A stretch of 64,000 nucleotides of DNA from an uncultured Prochlorococcus sp. (GTDB taxonomy: Bacteria > Cyanobacteriota > Cyanobacteriia > PCC-6307 > Cyanobiaceae), in NCBI GenBank assembly GCA_902628235.1, contig CACOMD010000001.1, positions 62,001 to 126,000 on the forward strand, in the 5' to 3' direction. Numbering within the stretch: the first letter of the stretch is position 1; each line of letters opens with the position of its first letter. The translations under genes and the position numbers were made by a program. Below the pieces are notes generated by a model that did no database searches, was not told where the DNA came from, and saw nothing but the letters and a program-made list of their open reading frames with translations. Below are positions 47,497 through 55,942 of the stretch, piece by piece.

Positions 47497-48282
47497 TTAC
47501 TTCTTAACAGCAAAAGTTACTCCCATAACCGCAGTGATGTCTTTCTTGATGGTGGTGGTGTCATAAGAACCCCAACTACTTACCTTGGTGGAATTCGGAA
47601 CAGTTATCTGGAAAACTCCAGTATTCACTCTCTTTAAACCACCTACTTCAGAGCCTGCCTCTAAAGCGATAGCTTCAGCCCTGATTCGGGCATCCTTCGC
47701 AGCCTTGGCAAGCATGTCTACTCTTTTATCAGCAAGCTTTGAATAGGTGAATTCGGGACGGCTTGGTTTCACCCTTACCCCTTTCCCAAGCAATTCTGTT
47801 ATCTGACTATGAGTCTTCTGGATGTTATACACATCCCTACTTTCAATCTCAATATTCTGATAAGTAATCCATTCAGTTCTAATAATTTCATTGGTCTTGG
47901 GATTCCTTGTTTTATATTCACTGATACTCGCAGGTCCAAGATAAACATCCTGCTTTACGCTGTCCTCAATTCCATTTGCTTTAAGGAATTCCATTGTCTT
48001 ATTAATGGACTCCTTGTGCTTGGTAAAGGAGTCAATCTGAGTTTTACCTGAGGTCTTTACCTGGACTGACCATTTTGCAATATCACTCTCAAAACTTTCA
48101 GTACTTGCACCTGTAACAGTGATAGTATTCTCAACCGTTCTGAACCCTCTAACAAGGACCGTGGAGGCGCCTATAAAACCTCCGAGAGATAAGACAGCCA
48201 TTGCGAAAACAAGTGGCGGAGTGCGGCGTATAACACTCAGAGAATCGCCTGGCAGCGACCTGAGTCTCTTAATAATTTTCAT
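47497..48282 (-). CDS. SIMPL-domain (DUF541) protein
   Basis: A 261-residue protein with a single N-terminal span (PLVFAMAVLSLGGFIGASTVLV) that acts as an uncleaved anchor or signal, then the SIMPL/DUF541 domain: NTITVTGASTESFESDIAKW at the start and LADKRVDMLAKAAKDARIRAEAIALEAGSEVGG with the conserved repeated helix. SIMPL proteins are periplasmic and poorly understood. Its GC is near half in places, far above the genome, which suggests recent transfer, for instance from a Synechococcus-like or low-light Prochlorococcus source. Confidence 0.88.
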   Translation of the reverse strand: MKIIKRLRSLPGDSLSVIRRTPPLVFAMAVLSLGGFIGASTVLVRGFRTVENTITVTGASTESFESDIAKWSVQVKTSGKTQIDSFTKHKESINKTMEFLKANGIEDSVKQDVYLGPASISEYKTRNPKTNEIIRTEWITYQNIEIESRDVYNIQKTHSQITELLGKGVRVKPSRPEFTYSKLADKRVDMLAKAAKDARIRAEAIALEAGSEVGGLKRVNTGVFQITVPNSTKVSSWGSYDTTTIKKDITAVMGVTFAVKK

Positions 48283-48476
48283 TGTCTATCAGTATGTGTG
48301 TAGGAGCTTTTTAACAGCTGAACCGAAAGAAAAATATTAGAAAAATCCCTGACTTTTATTTCTTCAGTTCTATCTGGCCATTAATGGAAACATCTTAATT
48401 TGATGTGCCAATTTTGGAGTCGGTTCCTTATATTGCCAAATGGAATAACGGTCGGCAAGAAGTAAATTTGTATTAT

Positions 48477-48899
48477 TCAATTCGACTGAAGGCCAGGATA
48501 AATTCCACTCCGTTCGGCGGCATCAGGTGTTGGAACAATACACAAGGAAATACCTGATATTTTCCCTTTATCTACAGAAGCATAAGCAACTCCAAGAAGA
48601 TTAGACTTATCGCCTTGAGCCATGATGAGGCAATCTGTATGACCATAGGCTGGGCAGACACCTAATTCGGCATAAACAGAACTGTTAGTTTTTTTTATTA
48701 TTTCAAGTTTCGGTCTGATGTATTCAATGAATTCATCTTTTGAGTTCATATCGGTCAAGACTTTTTGTGAGGAATATGAAAAATCTTCTGACAAAAACGA
48801 TTCAAACTCCGATGAATCAAGAGTATGCATCATTTTCGCATAGATACTCAAAGCCTCCTTTTCTGTAAGTTGATAATTTTTTTCTTCCAAGGGTTTCAT
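48477..48899 (-). CDS. NTF2/SnoaL-like fold small protein (140 aa)
   Basis: MKPLEEKNYQLTEKEALSIY then helices and beta strands typical of a cone-shaped NTF2-like fold (YAKMMHTLDSSEFESFLSED, VYAELGVCPAYGHTDCLIMA). Enzyme or binding role cannot be told. The start overlaps the stop of the next gene (48896) by 4 bases, giving an operon of two. The fold assignment is by pattern only. Confidence 0.65.
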   Translation of the reverse strand: MKPLEEKNYQLTEKEALSIYAKMMHTLDSSEFESFLSEDFSYSSQKVLTDMNSKDEFIEYIRPKLEIIKKTNSSVYAELGVCPAYGHTDCLIMAQGDKSNLLGVAYASVDKGKISGISLCIVPTPDAAERSGIYPGLQSN

Positions 48900-49399
48900 T
48901 TTTTGTACTTACTCATTTGCTCGAACATACTTAAATATTGCAGAGGAAGCACTCTGGTTAAATCCTCTATTCTCTCTTCATCTAATACAACACCCTCCGG
49001 CAATTTCTTGATTAACTTTGGAATGGCTTTTTTTGTCTCTTCTCTACAGAAGTTAATTCTATAAGTGGCTTCTTTTTTTATATTATTTTTAATTAATCCA
49101 TCTTTTTCAAGCATTGATTTTAAATCAAGATTATTTCCTTTCAGAAGCGCAATTAAAACAGTATCTGCAATTTTTAAAGCTTCGCTAGTTTCTTTATCTT
49201 TATTTATTTCAAATATCCAGGTACAGGCACCGACACCTAATGCTCTTGCAATACAATCATCATTTCCAATTTCATCACAGGGTAATCTAAAAGACTCTTC
49301 AATTTTTTTCAGATCATATCCATTCTCACCTTCTGGAAAGCCAGCTTGAGCGTAAAAAGGAAATAAAAATAATATTGCTGCAAGGAATAAGCGTTTCAA
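48896..49399 (-). CDS. Secreted protein with signal peptide (167 aa), unknown
   Basis: The N-terminus MKRLFLAAILFLFPFYAQAG is a clear signal peptide with an AQA-type cleavage site near residue 19. The mature part has two cysteines in LPCDEIGNDDCIARALGVGAC (shown in part) and is otherwise helical. I do not recognise the family. Overlaps the NTF2-like gene by 4 bases and is 2 bases from the DUF3764 gene. Confidence 0.75.
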   Translation of the reverse strand: MKRLFLAAILFLFPFYAQAGFPEGENGYDLKKIEESFRLPCDEIGNDDCIARALGVGACTWIFEINKDKETSEALKIADTVLIALLKGNNLDLKSMLEKDGLIKNNIKKEATYRINFCREETKKAIPKLIKKLPEGVVLDEERIEDLTRVLPLQYLSMFEQMSKYKK

Positions 49400-49401
49400 A
49401 A

Positions 49402-49686
49402 TTATTCAGAAATCCAGCGGTTAATTATTGTCCCTTCATAAATATGACCCGATGCCTCAACTATTGGTTTAGTTTCTGGGTTAACGAAGATGTCGTAACA
49501 AGTATTTACTGGTCCTTGAAACATAACGGTTGCTCTTTTGGGGTCTTCCAATGATTTGCCAATATAAAAAGTTTTTACTCCCATCTCTTTAAACATGGCC
49601 TGTTGTTCAGGAGCATTCATATGAGCCTCATATTCCTCAAAAGTATTGCTTAATTTGAAATCTAAAACAGTTGTTTCAATTGACAT
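49402..49686 (-). CDS. DUF3764 family protein
   Basis: A 94-residue protein with FEEYEAHMNAPEQQAMFKEM, KTFYIGKSLEDPKRATVMFQ and a beta tail, the pattern I recall as DUF3764, common in marine picocyanobacteria. The likely fold is a ferredoxin-like dimeric alpha/beta barrel. Function unknown. Same strand as and close to the secreted-protein gene and the DUF3303 gene. Confidence 0.82.
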   Translation of the reverse strand: MSIETTVLDFKLSNTFEEYEAHMNAPEQQAMFKEMGVKTFYIGKSLEDPKRATVMFQGPVNTCYDIFVNPETKPIVEASGHIYEGTIINRWISE

Positions 49687-49739
49687 AAAAAAAGGAGCTA
49701 ATTGCCCCTTAATTCTAGATCGACTGTCAATAATTTAAT

Positions 49740-50060
49740 TCAGCCCATCGCTGCTTCTGCATCAGCAACCTGTTTGTTTCTTTGGATAACTTCCTCATCA
49801 TTTAAAACAGCTGTGATCTTCCATTCGACACCGAATTTTGCTCTCCAAATTCCAAAGTGTTCTGAAATTGCCAGATGATTATCGGCCTTGAAAATAACAA
49901 AAACCTCTCCTGTTTCAGGAGCATGAAATCTTCCTACCAGTTCAAATCCATAAAAATTATCCTTTGGTGCACCGGAAGCAATATATTGCTCAAACGCTTT
50001 ATAGCCTTCGGACTGAGAGATCTCATCAGGAATCAAACCATGCACATGATAATAAGCCAT
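49740..50060 (-). CDS. DUF3303 family protein (copy 1)
   Basis: A 106-residue protein: MAYYHVHGLIPDEISQSEGY, the YIASGAPKDNFYGFELVGRF core and VFVIFKADNHLAISEHFGIW. This is the DUF3303 pattern, predicted dimeric alpha/beta barrel. A diverged second copy lies at 57478-57780. Function unknown. Confidence 0.85.
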   Translation of the reverse strand: MAYYHVHGLIPDEISQSEGYKAFEQYIASGAPKDNFYGFELVGRFHAPETGEVFVIFKADNHLAISEHFGIWRAKFGVEWKITAVLNDEEVIQRNKQVADAEAAMG

Positions 50061-50254
50061 ACAAAAATTAATAATTATATGATTAATTTAAAAAATAATA
50101 ATTCCTTATGCGTTTAATTTTTCTCTGAATATATATTTTAAAATTTGTAATATGAAAGGAATCAAAAACATAATTGATAAAATCAATCTAGTCTCGAAAA
50201 TCTTTCAAGAAAATTATAATTTATAAATAATAAATAAGTATCAAAAATTATTAA

Positions 50255-50338
50255 ATGGAATATCATAATATAGGTCTATTATTAGCTGTAATTATTTTGG
50301 CGATCATTCAAAAACTAATTCAATCAGTAAAACTTTAA
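50255..50338 (+). CDS. Tiny membrane peptide (27 aa)
   Basis: MEYHNIGLLLAVIILAIIQK plus a short basic tail (LIQSVKL). One hydrophobic span. It precedes the next tiny gene by one base, which supports co-translation. Unknown function; too short for certainty. Confidence 0.45.
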   Translation: MEYHNIGLLLAVIILAIIQKLIQSVKL

Positions 50339-50339
50339 A

Positions 50340-50501
50340 ATGAAAAATCTTCTAGAAAGCACAAGATCTAAATATTTATTTGTTTTAGGCTTATTAGCTA
50401 TTGGGATCGGAGTTGCATCAAAAAAAGTAATTAGCTATCCAACAGAATGTTTACCAATGAATAATCAAGAAATTACCTATTTATTTAAAATAAAAAAATA
50501 A
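50340..50501 (+). CDS. Small membrane protein (53 aa)
   Basis: MKNLLESTRSKYLFVLGLLA with one hydrophobic span (residues about 12-26), then a polar tail with a cysteine (ISYPTECLPMNNQEI). ATG 50340. I do not recognise it. It follows another tiny membrane gene by one base and ends about 85 bases before a terminator. Confidence 0.55.
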   Translation: MKNLLESTRSKYLFVLGLLAIGIGVASKKVISYPTECLPMNNQEITYLFKIKK

Positions 50502-50587
50502 TAGTTTTATCATAATGGGATTGGTAATTGTAGATTTATTGTTACTGGATGAATTAAGGTAATATTGGTTGACAGCTGATCTAAATT

Positions 50588-50611
50588 AGAGGGGAAGCTC
50601 CCCTCTTTTTT
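50588..50611 (+). terminator. Rho-independent terminator
   Basis: Stem AGAGGGGA / TCCCCTCT (8 bp) with AGC loop, then TTTTT. It ends the pair of tiny membrane genes and lies directly before the ATG at 50612, so that gene must have its own promoter or be attenuated by read-through. Confidence 0.85.
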
Positions 50612-51085
50612 ATGAAATATTCTAAGAAGGAATTATATATTATCCAAAAGAAAAGGCCTGATTTAATTCGTAAACCTGAGCCATCAACAAATACAGCAAT
50701 AATTGCATTTTTGAGAAAATATAATAAAGTTTCTCAAATACCCAAAGATAATACTTCAAAGGAATGGATTACTTTGAGACAACAAGCATTAGATAATAGT
50801 GATTTTCCGAAATTTCAAACTGATCACTTTAATGAGGTAATCGAACATAATAAAAAAATAGATAAGAAATTAGAAGATCCTCAAACGCAAAAAGAATTAG
50901 ATTTTCTTATTAAAAAATATGCTATCGCTGAAAGAATAAGGCTATACATTAATCCACTTTATTTATATTCAAAATATCAAGAAAACAAAAAAATAAGAAC
51001 AAAAAAATTCTTTAAAATAAACCTGCCTATCTTGATATGGATGATTTTATTTACAATAATAATTCTAGTTATTATTTATTTATAA
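50612..51085 (+). CDS. C-terminally anchored protein (157 aa), unknown
   Basis: MKYSKKELYIIQKKRPDLIR begins a soluble basic domain of about 135 residues, followed by a C-terminal membrane span (LPILIWMILFTIIILVIIYL). This is a tail-anchor layout. I do not recognise the family. The start lies immediately after a strong terminator. Confidence 0.7.
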   Translation: MKYSKKELYIIQKKRPDLIRKPEPSTNTAIIAFLRKYNKVSQIPKDNTSKEWITLRQQALDNSDFPKFQTDHFNEVIEHNKKIDKKLEDPQTQKELDFLIKKYAIAERIRLYINPLYLYSKYQENKKIRTKKFFKINLPILIWMILFTIIILVIIYL

Positions 51086-51149
51086 ATATAAAACAATAAA
51101 TAATAACTCCAAAATTTATATTGAGGTTTTTCTTGAAGGAGAATATTTT

Positions 51150-51305
51150 TTATTTACTATTACCACCTTTAAGGTGTATCTCGACGCATCGAGTTACACA
51201 TTCTTTATGTCCGTTAATAATACAACATTCACTAATGCATTCAAAGTAAGAATCTACATGATCAATTTCATCTTTATTACTTAAAGAAATTAAATGATTA
51301 TTCAT
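51150..51305 (-). CDS. Cysteine-rich small protein (51 aa)
   Basis: ATG 51305 to TAA 51150. The protein has five cysteines in the second half (YFECISECCIINGHKECVTR, then C), spaced C-x3-CC-x6-C-x3-C, which suggests metal binding or disulfides. No membrane span or signal. It resembles short Prochlorococcus proteins from memory, with no assigned function. The dense Cys pattern makes chance coding unlikely. Confidence 0.7.
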   Translation of the reverse strand: MNNHLISLSNKDEIDHVDSYFECISECCIINGHKECVTRCVEIHLKGGNSK

Positions 51306-51422
51306 TAAAAAAATTTTTATGTTGAATTGATTTATATCATGATTTTTTTAATTAAATTATTTTTGTAAAGAATTTCCTGAAAAATAAGCATTAATTACTA
51401 TAAAAATTTTGAATAATTATCT

Positions 51423-51551
51423 TTAATTAATTGGTTTTGCTTTTTTAGCTTTTCTAATTACTTTTCTCAAAATATTATTTTTAATTGAAAGATCAGAAAT
51501 GCAATATAGAGCTAAAAAGAAAATTAACTTAGTAAAAAACGAAATCTTCAT
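51423..51551 (-). CDS. Small protein with hydrophobic N-terminus (42 aa)
   Basis: I chose ATG 51551 (MKISFFTKLIFFLALYCISD), which gives a signal-like or membrane N-terminus and a strongly basic tail (RKVIRKAKKAKPIN). The longer frame from 51701 would overlap clpS and has no clear coding character. Unknown function. Confidence 0.5.
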   Translation of the reverse strand: MKISFFTKLIFFLALYCISDLSIKNNILRKVIRKAKKAKPIN

Positions 51552-51687
51552 AATAAAATACCTAATATTTAAATAAAAACAAATATCAAAAATTTGTCCA
51601 CTATTAAACTCCCAAAACATTTTATAGTTAAGTAAATTTTTTAGGATTCCTAAAAGTTTATTCAATTCACTAAATAAATTAAAATTT

Positions 51688-51999
51688 TTAGATTTTTTCA
51701 ATTGGCGCCATTGTTAACCCTTTACTTAGCAGTTGATTTTGATAGAGCTCCGCCTGTTCAAGAGGTCCTCTCCATACTTCTGCCGAACCTTCACTATCTA
51801 CTTCTACTGCGAGTTCCCAGGATCTTTCTTTACTTATCCCTGGGATAATAGCCTGAAGACAATTTGCTACATGTTCAAAAGTATTAAAATCATCATCGAG
51901 AACTATTATCCTTGCTTCTGGATATTTTATTTTAGTAGCTTTTGGATCTAAGACTGGACTATTTGTACTTGAACCTATATTGACAATTGCCATATTCAA
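51688..51999 (-). CDS. clpS: ClpS adaptor protein
   Basis: ClpS delivers N-degron substrates to the ClpCP protease. The 103 residues contain the substrate-binding IIVLDDDFNTFEHVANCLQA and the C-terminal EVDSEGSAEVWRGPLEQAEL, LLSKGLTMAPIE, all typical. Length is normal for cyanobacterial ClpS1. Start ATG 51999. Confidence 0.95.
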   Translation of the reverse strand: MNMAIVNIGSSTNSPVLDPKATKIKYPEARIIVLDDDFNTFEHVANCLQAIIPGISKERSWELAVEVDSEGSAEVWRGPLEQAELYQNQLLSKGLTMAPIEKI

Positions 52000-52034
52000 T
52001 TTCTTTTTAAGTATTCTAAATTTATCTTATTACT

Positions 52035-52673
52035 TTAAAATAAGCTCATTTGTCTTGTTGAAGAATTATTTGATTTTTCCACTAACCAATCTTCAGGAGA
52101 CCATCCCCTCATAAAAGACAATAATTCGTAAAGTTCATCTGCATTTTTAAAATTTTCAGTCCATTTTTCTTCAAATCCATTTGGAATTACACAGGGCATT
52201 CTGTTATGAAGAGGCTTTATTAATTTATTTGGTTCTGTTGTTAATACACAAAAACTTTCTAATTCTGACCCATCAGCAGAACACCATCTTGACCAAATCC
52301 CACCAAGCCAAAACGTTGCATAATTTTTCTTTCTTATTCGAAATCCTTTTTCAAAAAAACCACTCGAAGGTATCAAACATCTTTTATGCCTCCAACTACC
52401 TTGAAATAATTTCTTTTTATTAACTGTCTCTGAACGAGCATTAAATGGTCTGGGCTTTGATTTCTCAAAAGGATTCTTTGCCCATGGAGAAATAAAACCC
52501 CAAGACATAAAAGTCGTTTTCATATTACCTTCATTTTTTATCACTAAAACTGGATCAGTAGGCTTTATAAGATTTTGAGTCTCATATTTATTTTTTAGTC
52601 CAAGCGAAGAGTACTCCTTTACAATTTTTGGTAAGGAATCATATTTAGTTTTCAATTCAAATCTTCCACACAT
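52035..52673 (-). CDS. SRAP family protein (YedK/HMCES), abasic-site DNA crosslinker
   Basis: A 212-residue SOS-associated peptidase-like protein that forms a covalent link with abasic sites in single-stranded DNA through its N-terminal cysteine (MCGRF, Cys2). Other active residues are Asn in RPFNARSET, Glu in PSSGFFEK and His in PLHNRMPCVIP. All are present, so it is probably active. Same strand as clpS, 35 bases apart. Confidence 0.92.
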   Translation of the reverse strand: MCGRFELKTKYDSLPKIVKEYSSLGLKNKYETQNLIKPTDPVLVIKNEGNMKTTFMSWGFISPWAKNPFEKSKPRPFNARSETVNKKKLFQGSWRHKRCLIPSSGFFEKGFRIRKKNYATFWLGGIWSRWCSADGSELESFCVLTTEPNKLIKPLHNRMPCVIPNGFEEKWTENFKNADELYELLSFMRGWSPEDWLVEKSNNSSTRQMSLF

Positions 52674-52739
52674 TATTAAATTAACTGATGCAAATATAAA
52701 AGTAATATTTTTTCTTAGTAATAAATATTTGATTGATTC

Positions 52740-52841
52740 CTATTTTAAATTTTTTGCACTATTGCCCTTGGCTCTTAGTATAAGAACAAAAGAAAGAATA
52801 GTAATAATCAATCCAATATCTATTAATAAGTGTAAATTCAT
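52740..52841 (-). CDS. Tiny membrane peptide (33 aa)
   Basis: ATG 52841: MNLHLLIDIGLIITILSFVL with a polar tail (RAKGNSAKNLK). One membrane span with basic tail. Similar in design to the peptide at 47400-47495 (both have a LLIDG/LLIDIG start of the span). Function unknown. Confidence 0.5.
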   Translation of the reverse strand: MNLHLLIDIGLIITILSFVLILRAKGNSAKNLK

Positions 52842-52879
52842 AATAATACTTTAATGGCCACTCTAAGATTTAAGTCAAA

Positions 52880-52975
52880 ATGATCAAAATAGATAAAGTT
52901 ATATTATTAATTTTAACTTGTTTTAAGTACTTTCTAATTGGAATAAGTGTCCTAGGTAAAGTCTTTTTTTCTTAG
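52880..52975 (+). CDS. Possible tiny hydrophobic peptide (31 aa)
   Basis: ATG 52880 to TAG 52975, MIKIDKVILLILTCFKYFLI with a hydrophobic end. AT-rich frames of this size arise by chance, so support is weak. Confidence 0.25.
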   Translation: MIKIDKVILLILTCFKYFLIGISVLGKVFFS

Positions 52976-53200
52976 TGAATTAAGGAGCAGTTTCAATGTT
53001 ATCGCCTCAATAAAATAAACGATAGTATAAAAATCTTTTTTATTAATTAAGAGCTTCTTCTAAAAGCTAAATCTATTAATTAATATTTTTAATATCGGAA
53101 TGATGATTACTATTTTTATTATTTAATTGAAATTTTTATTTTATCTAAGTTCCATAAATCTATCAAAGTTACTCACTGCCACTATTTTATTGATAAGTAA

Positions 53201-53842
53201 TTATGGAATCTTTTTATAAATTAAAGTGAGGTTATTAGCCGGCATTTGTATACATTGTTTTTGTTGAAAACCATTAATTATTGCTTCTTTATTTACTTCC
53301 TCCAAATTTCTGACACCCCAATCATTATTTTGGATCTTTAATGACTTGTCAAATAATTCGTTAGTTTCACTAATATGTTTGCCTTCAATTTTAAAAGGAC
53401 CATATAAAATAAGAAATTTCCCAAAATTTAATAATTTCCCTGATTCTCTAAATAATGATTTTGTACATTCCCAAGGTGCTATATGAATCATATTTATGGA
53501 GATAATCACTTGTAAGGTATCAAGTAATTGGCGGGGAATTGACCAAGGAGTTTTTAGAACATCAATTTCTAAAGGTTTAGGCATTTTAATATTTAATTTT
53601 TCATAATCAATCCATGAAATAATACTTTTTCTATGTTCCAATTCAGGATCACTTGTTTGCCATATGATTTCTGGAAATCTCTTTTGGAATTCAACTCCAT
53701 GTTCACCACTCCCGCTACCAATCTCTAAAACAAAACCTTTTTTAAGAGGAATTTTTGATAAAGCATCTCCAATAAAAATTTTATTTCTTTGAGTTGCTGG
53801 GAAAAAAAGTCTATGGTCCAATAAACATAGGGGAAATATCAC
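53201..53842 (-). CDS. DUF938 SAM-dependent methyltransferase-like protein
   Basis: A 213-residue protein with the DUF938 opening RLFFPATQRNKIFIGDAL and the SAM motif VLEIGSGSGEHGVEFQKRFP (about residue 38). WQTSDPELEHRKSI follows, then SINMIHIAPWE and LYGPFKIEGKHISETNELFD. The substrate of this family is unknown. The start may be ATG 53842 or slightly downstream. Alone between small genes. Confidence 0.88.
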   Translation of the reverse strand: MIFPLCLLDHRLFFPATQRNKIFIGDALSKIPLKKGFVLEIGSGSGEHGVEFQKRFPEIIWQTSDPELEHRKSIISWIDYEKLNIKMPKPLEIDVLKTPWSIPRQLLDTLQVIISINMIHIAPWECTKSLFRESGKLLNFGKFLILYGPFKIEGKHISETNELFDKSLKIQNNDWGVRNLEEVNKEAIINGFQQKQCIQMPANNLTLIYKKIP

Positions 53843-53864
53843 TCTAATTTAGAGCAGCTAGCAA

Positions 53865-54086
53865 TCATTTTTTTATAGGTTCAATATTTTCAACAATCTT
53901 TTTTAAATCCTCCAACATTTTCATTCTCCCAATATTAATCATTTTTAAAGTATCTTCATACATTTTTAGTTGTGCATCTGCTGTTCTAAGACCATTAACT
54001 AATCCCTTGCCATCTTCAGGAAGTGAATCAATATAATACTCTGCATTATCAATATTAAGTATTGGTCGATTTTTGTTTGAATCCAT
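53865..54086 (-). CDS. Small helical protein (73 aa), DUF6447-like
   Basis: MDSNKNRPILNIDNAEYYID then LPEDGKGLVNGLRTADAQLK and a helical C-terminus ending NIEPIKK. The 'name-beta, LPE-E-AK-x-L, D-AQ-L' layout is like DUF6447 proteins from memory. 22 bases upstream of the DUF938 gene on the same strand. Low certainty on family; good certainty that it is coding. Confidence 0.65.
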   Translation of the reverse strand: MDSNKNRPILNIDNAEYYIDSLPEDGKGLVNGLRTADAQLKMYEDTLKMINIGRMKMLEDLKKIVENIEPIKK

Positions 54087-54614
54087 TTTTTGGTTTAAGT
54101 TTCAATATTATAATCCTTATATTGGCATAAGATTCAATAAACAGCTAAATTTTTTTACCCATAGTATAAAGTTAAAGTTAATTCTTTAGAAATTTAACTC
54201 CAACTAATTTAAGCAAAGAAATTTAAAATTAAGCAAGGCGAGTTATTCGTAAACATTTTTATAAATCTATATAAATTAAATCCACTGTTTTGCATCCATA
54301 GAATCCTGTTTGTAGATAATTAATTTAATAAAAATAATATGATAAGAGGAGTTATCTTCAGCCCATTTTTTATGATTACTGTATAGATCTTTTAATAAGG
54401 TTCTTCGATAAGATAACTTCAAATAATTAAGATTAATATGATCTTTGAAACGACCATATCATTGGAGTAAAAACTCAAATAATTTAATTTTCTCATTGTC
54501 TTATTTTCCATAAGATTCTCCAAATCAGACATTATTTATAAGGTGATTTTTAATAAAACTAACTAATTTAATTTTTAATTTAGTTTTGTTTGAAATCTTT
54601 TATACCTTTTACTT
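54087..54614. other. Gene-poor spacer
   Basis: About 530 bases with many stops in all frames and no terminator, tRNA-like fold or long repeat that I can see. A 15-codon frame at about 54339 is not convincing. Confidence 0.5.
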
Positions 54615-54845
54615 TTAAATTTTAGTTTTCATTTCTGTCCAACCTTTTAACTTTAGATTTCTCCAAAGATCAAAAGCTTTATTAACTTTTAGTGTCTCTT
54701 TTTCCTTAATAATAAAAGCAATTTCTTGATCCTTTTTTACAATCTCATTAATGCAAACAATAAAAATTTTATTTGCATTTGTTTGAGAATTATAAAATCG
54801 CAAGATGCTCTTATCAGAAGGGTTTTGCAACCACCCGTCTTTCAT
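54615..54845 (-). CDS. DUF1651-like protein (76 aa)
   Basis: I use ATG 54845 (MKDGWLQNPSDKSILRFYNS). The GW-L-x-N/DP start, the central beta strands (KIFIVCINEI, IAFIIKEKETL) and the end KAFDLWRNLKLKGWTEMKT match DUF1651 of marine picocyanobacteria. A second member lies at 55649-55939. Function unknown. Confidence 0.75.
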   Translation of the reverse strand: MKDGWLQNPSDKSILRFYNSQTNANKIFIVCINEIVKKDQEIAFIIKEKETLKVNKAFDLWRNLKLKGWTEMKTKI

Positions 54846-54976
54846 ATGATTTTTATAACCTAGTAAACCTATTAAAAAATTAATCAATAATTTTTTAAAT
54901 TAGATGGGTTAACCGTCATAAAAAAGTTAATTAAAAGTAAAACTATCAAAAATTTTTTTGATTTCGCAAAATATAT

Positions 54977-55489
54977 TTAATTTAAATCAAAACTTTTCTG
55001 AATTTTCCATTTATTAATATCCTTATTTATCTCAACCAATGCAATTTTAGATATTCTGATTGGTTTATCAAATATTGGCAATTTTGAAATCAATTCTTTT
55101 TTTTCTTGTATTTTATGATTTCCATAACACAAACTAATATGAGGAAAATATTTATTATCCATATCAAATTTATTTAATTTAGAAATATTTTTTCTTAGGT
55201 TTTTTAGTTGTATTGAATTTTTTATTGAAATATAAAATGACTTAAATATTTCTTGTTTAAAGCAGTATCCGTCAACATACAAAATTATTGAAGAATTACT
55301 TTCACCAAAAGTTTTTAATTTATAAATAAAATTTTTATCAATATTATAATAAGGGCCTGCGAGAGTGATGTGCAGATAAAAATGTGGGCTTTTTAATTTA
55401 CTTTGAACCTTGTTTTTTATGAAGGTTAAGTATTCTGTATCTTTAGAAGGGAAAAGGCCCCATAAATAGTAAGATTTTATTTTAGTCAT
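54977..55489 (-). CDS. 2H phosphoesterase-superfamily protein (2'-5' RNA ligase/cyclic phosphodiesterase-like)
   Basis: A 170-residue protein with the two hallmark H-x-T/S-x motifs, HITLAGPY (about residue 40) and HISLCYG (about residue 119), spaced as in LigT/CPDase enzymes. The N-terminus (YYLWGLFPSKD) fits the first strand. It probably hydrolyses a cyclic phosphodiester or 2'-5' linked nucleotide; the substrate is unknown. Some 2H enzymes cleave signalling nucleotides, so a regulatory role is possible. Confidence 0.8.
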   Translation of the reverse strand: MTKIKSYYLWGLFPSKDTEYLTFIKNKVQSKLKSPHFYLHITLAGPYYNIDKNFIYKLKTFGESNSSIILYVDGYCFKQEIFKSFYISIKNSIQLKNLRKNISKLNKFDMDNKYFPHISLCYGNHKIQEKKELISKLPIFDKPIRISKIALVEINKDINKWKIQKSFDLN

Positions 55490-55648
55490 TTATTATTTAT
55501 AAAAACATATCAAATCTCCTGCTCTATTTTAATTCAGCTACAACATTAACTACCTTAGAGTTACAATGAGCTCAAAATAATATTTTCAGAAATACTTGAC
55601 GACGCATTAGAGCCATGGCTATATTTATAGTACAAATGTATTATTTTA

Positions 55649-55939
55649 ATGACTTTAGGAGGAGCTAATGTTTGGACTAATTTTTCTTACGGTAGTCGTA
55701 CTGACACCCCATCTGGTTGCCTACTCAACCCAGAGGGTAGTCGTCTAATTTTCTTTGATAAATGCAAAAAATCACGAGTAAATAGTATCAAAGTTTTTAC
55801 TCATCTATTTTACACAAATCATTTAGGAGAACCAGCTGGTCTCAAGAATACAAGATTACTTGACCTCAATTGCGCATTTGAGACCTGGGACGAATTAGTA
55901 AATAATGGCTGGACTGAAGTACAACACTATTTTGGATAA
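55649..55939 (+). CDS. DUF1651 family protein (96 aa)
   Basis: The sequence has CLLNPEGSRLIFFDKCKKSR, HLFYTNHLGEPAGLKNTRLL and the end FETWDELVNNGWTEVQHYFG. The x-W-x-x-L-x-x-x-GWT ending is shared with the gene at 54615-54845 and is the DUF1651 mark. Followed 3 bases later by another small gene. Confidence 0.8.
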   Translation: MTLGGANVWTNFSYGSRTDTPSGCLLNPEGSRLIFFDKCKKSRVNSIKVFTHLFYTNHLGEPAGLKNTRLLDLNCAFETWDELVNNGWTEVQHYFG

Positions 55940-55942
55940 ATC

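Noticed and set aside
51552-51701. Upstream extension of the 42-residue gene
   Set aside because: It overlaps clpS and does not look coding.
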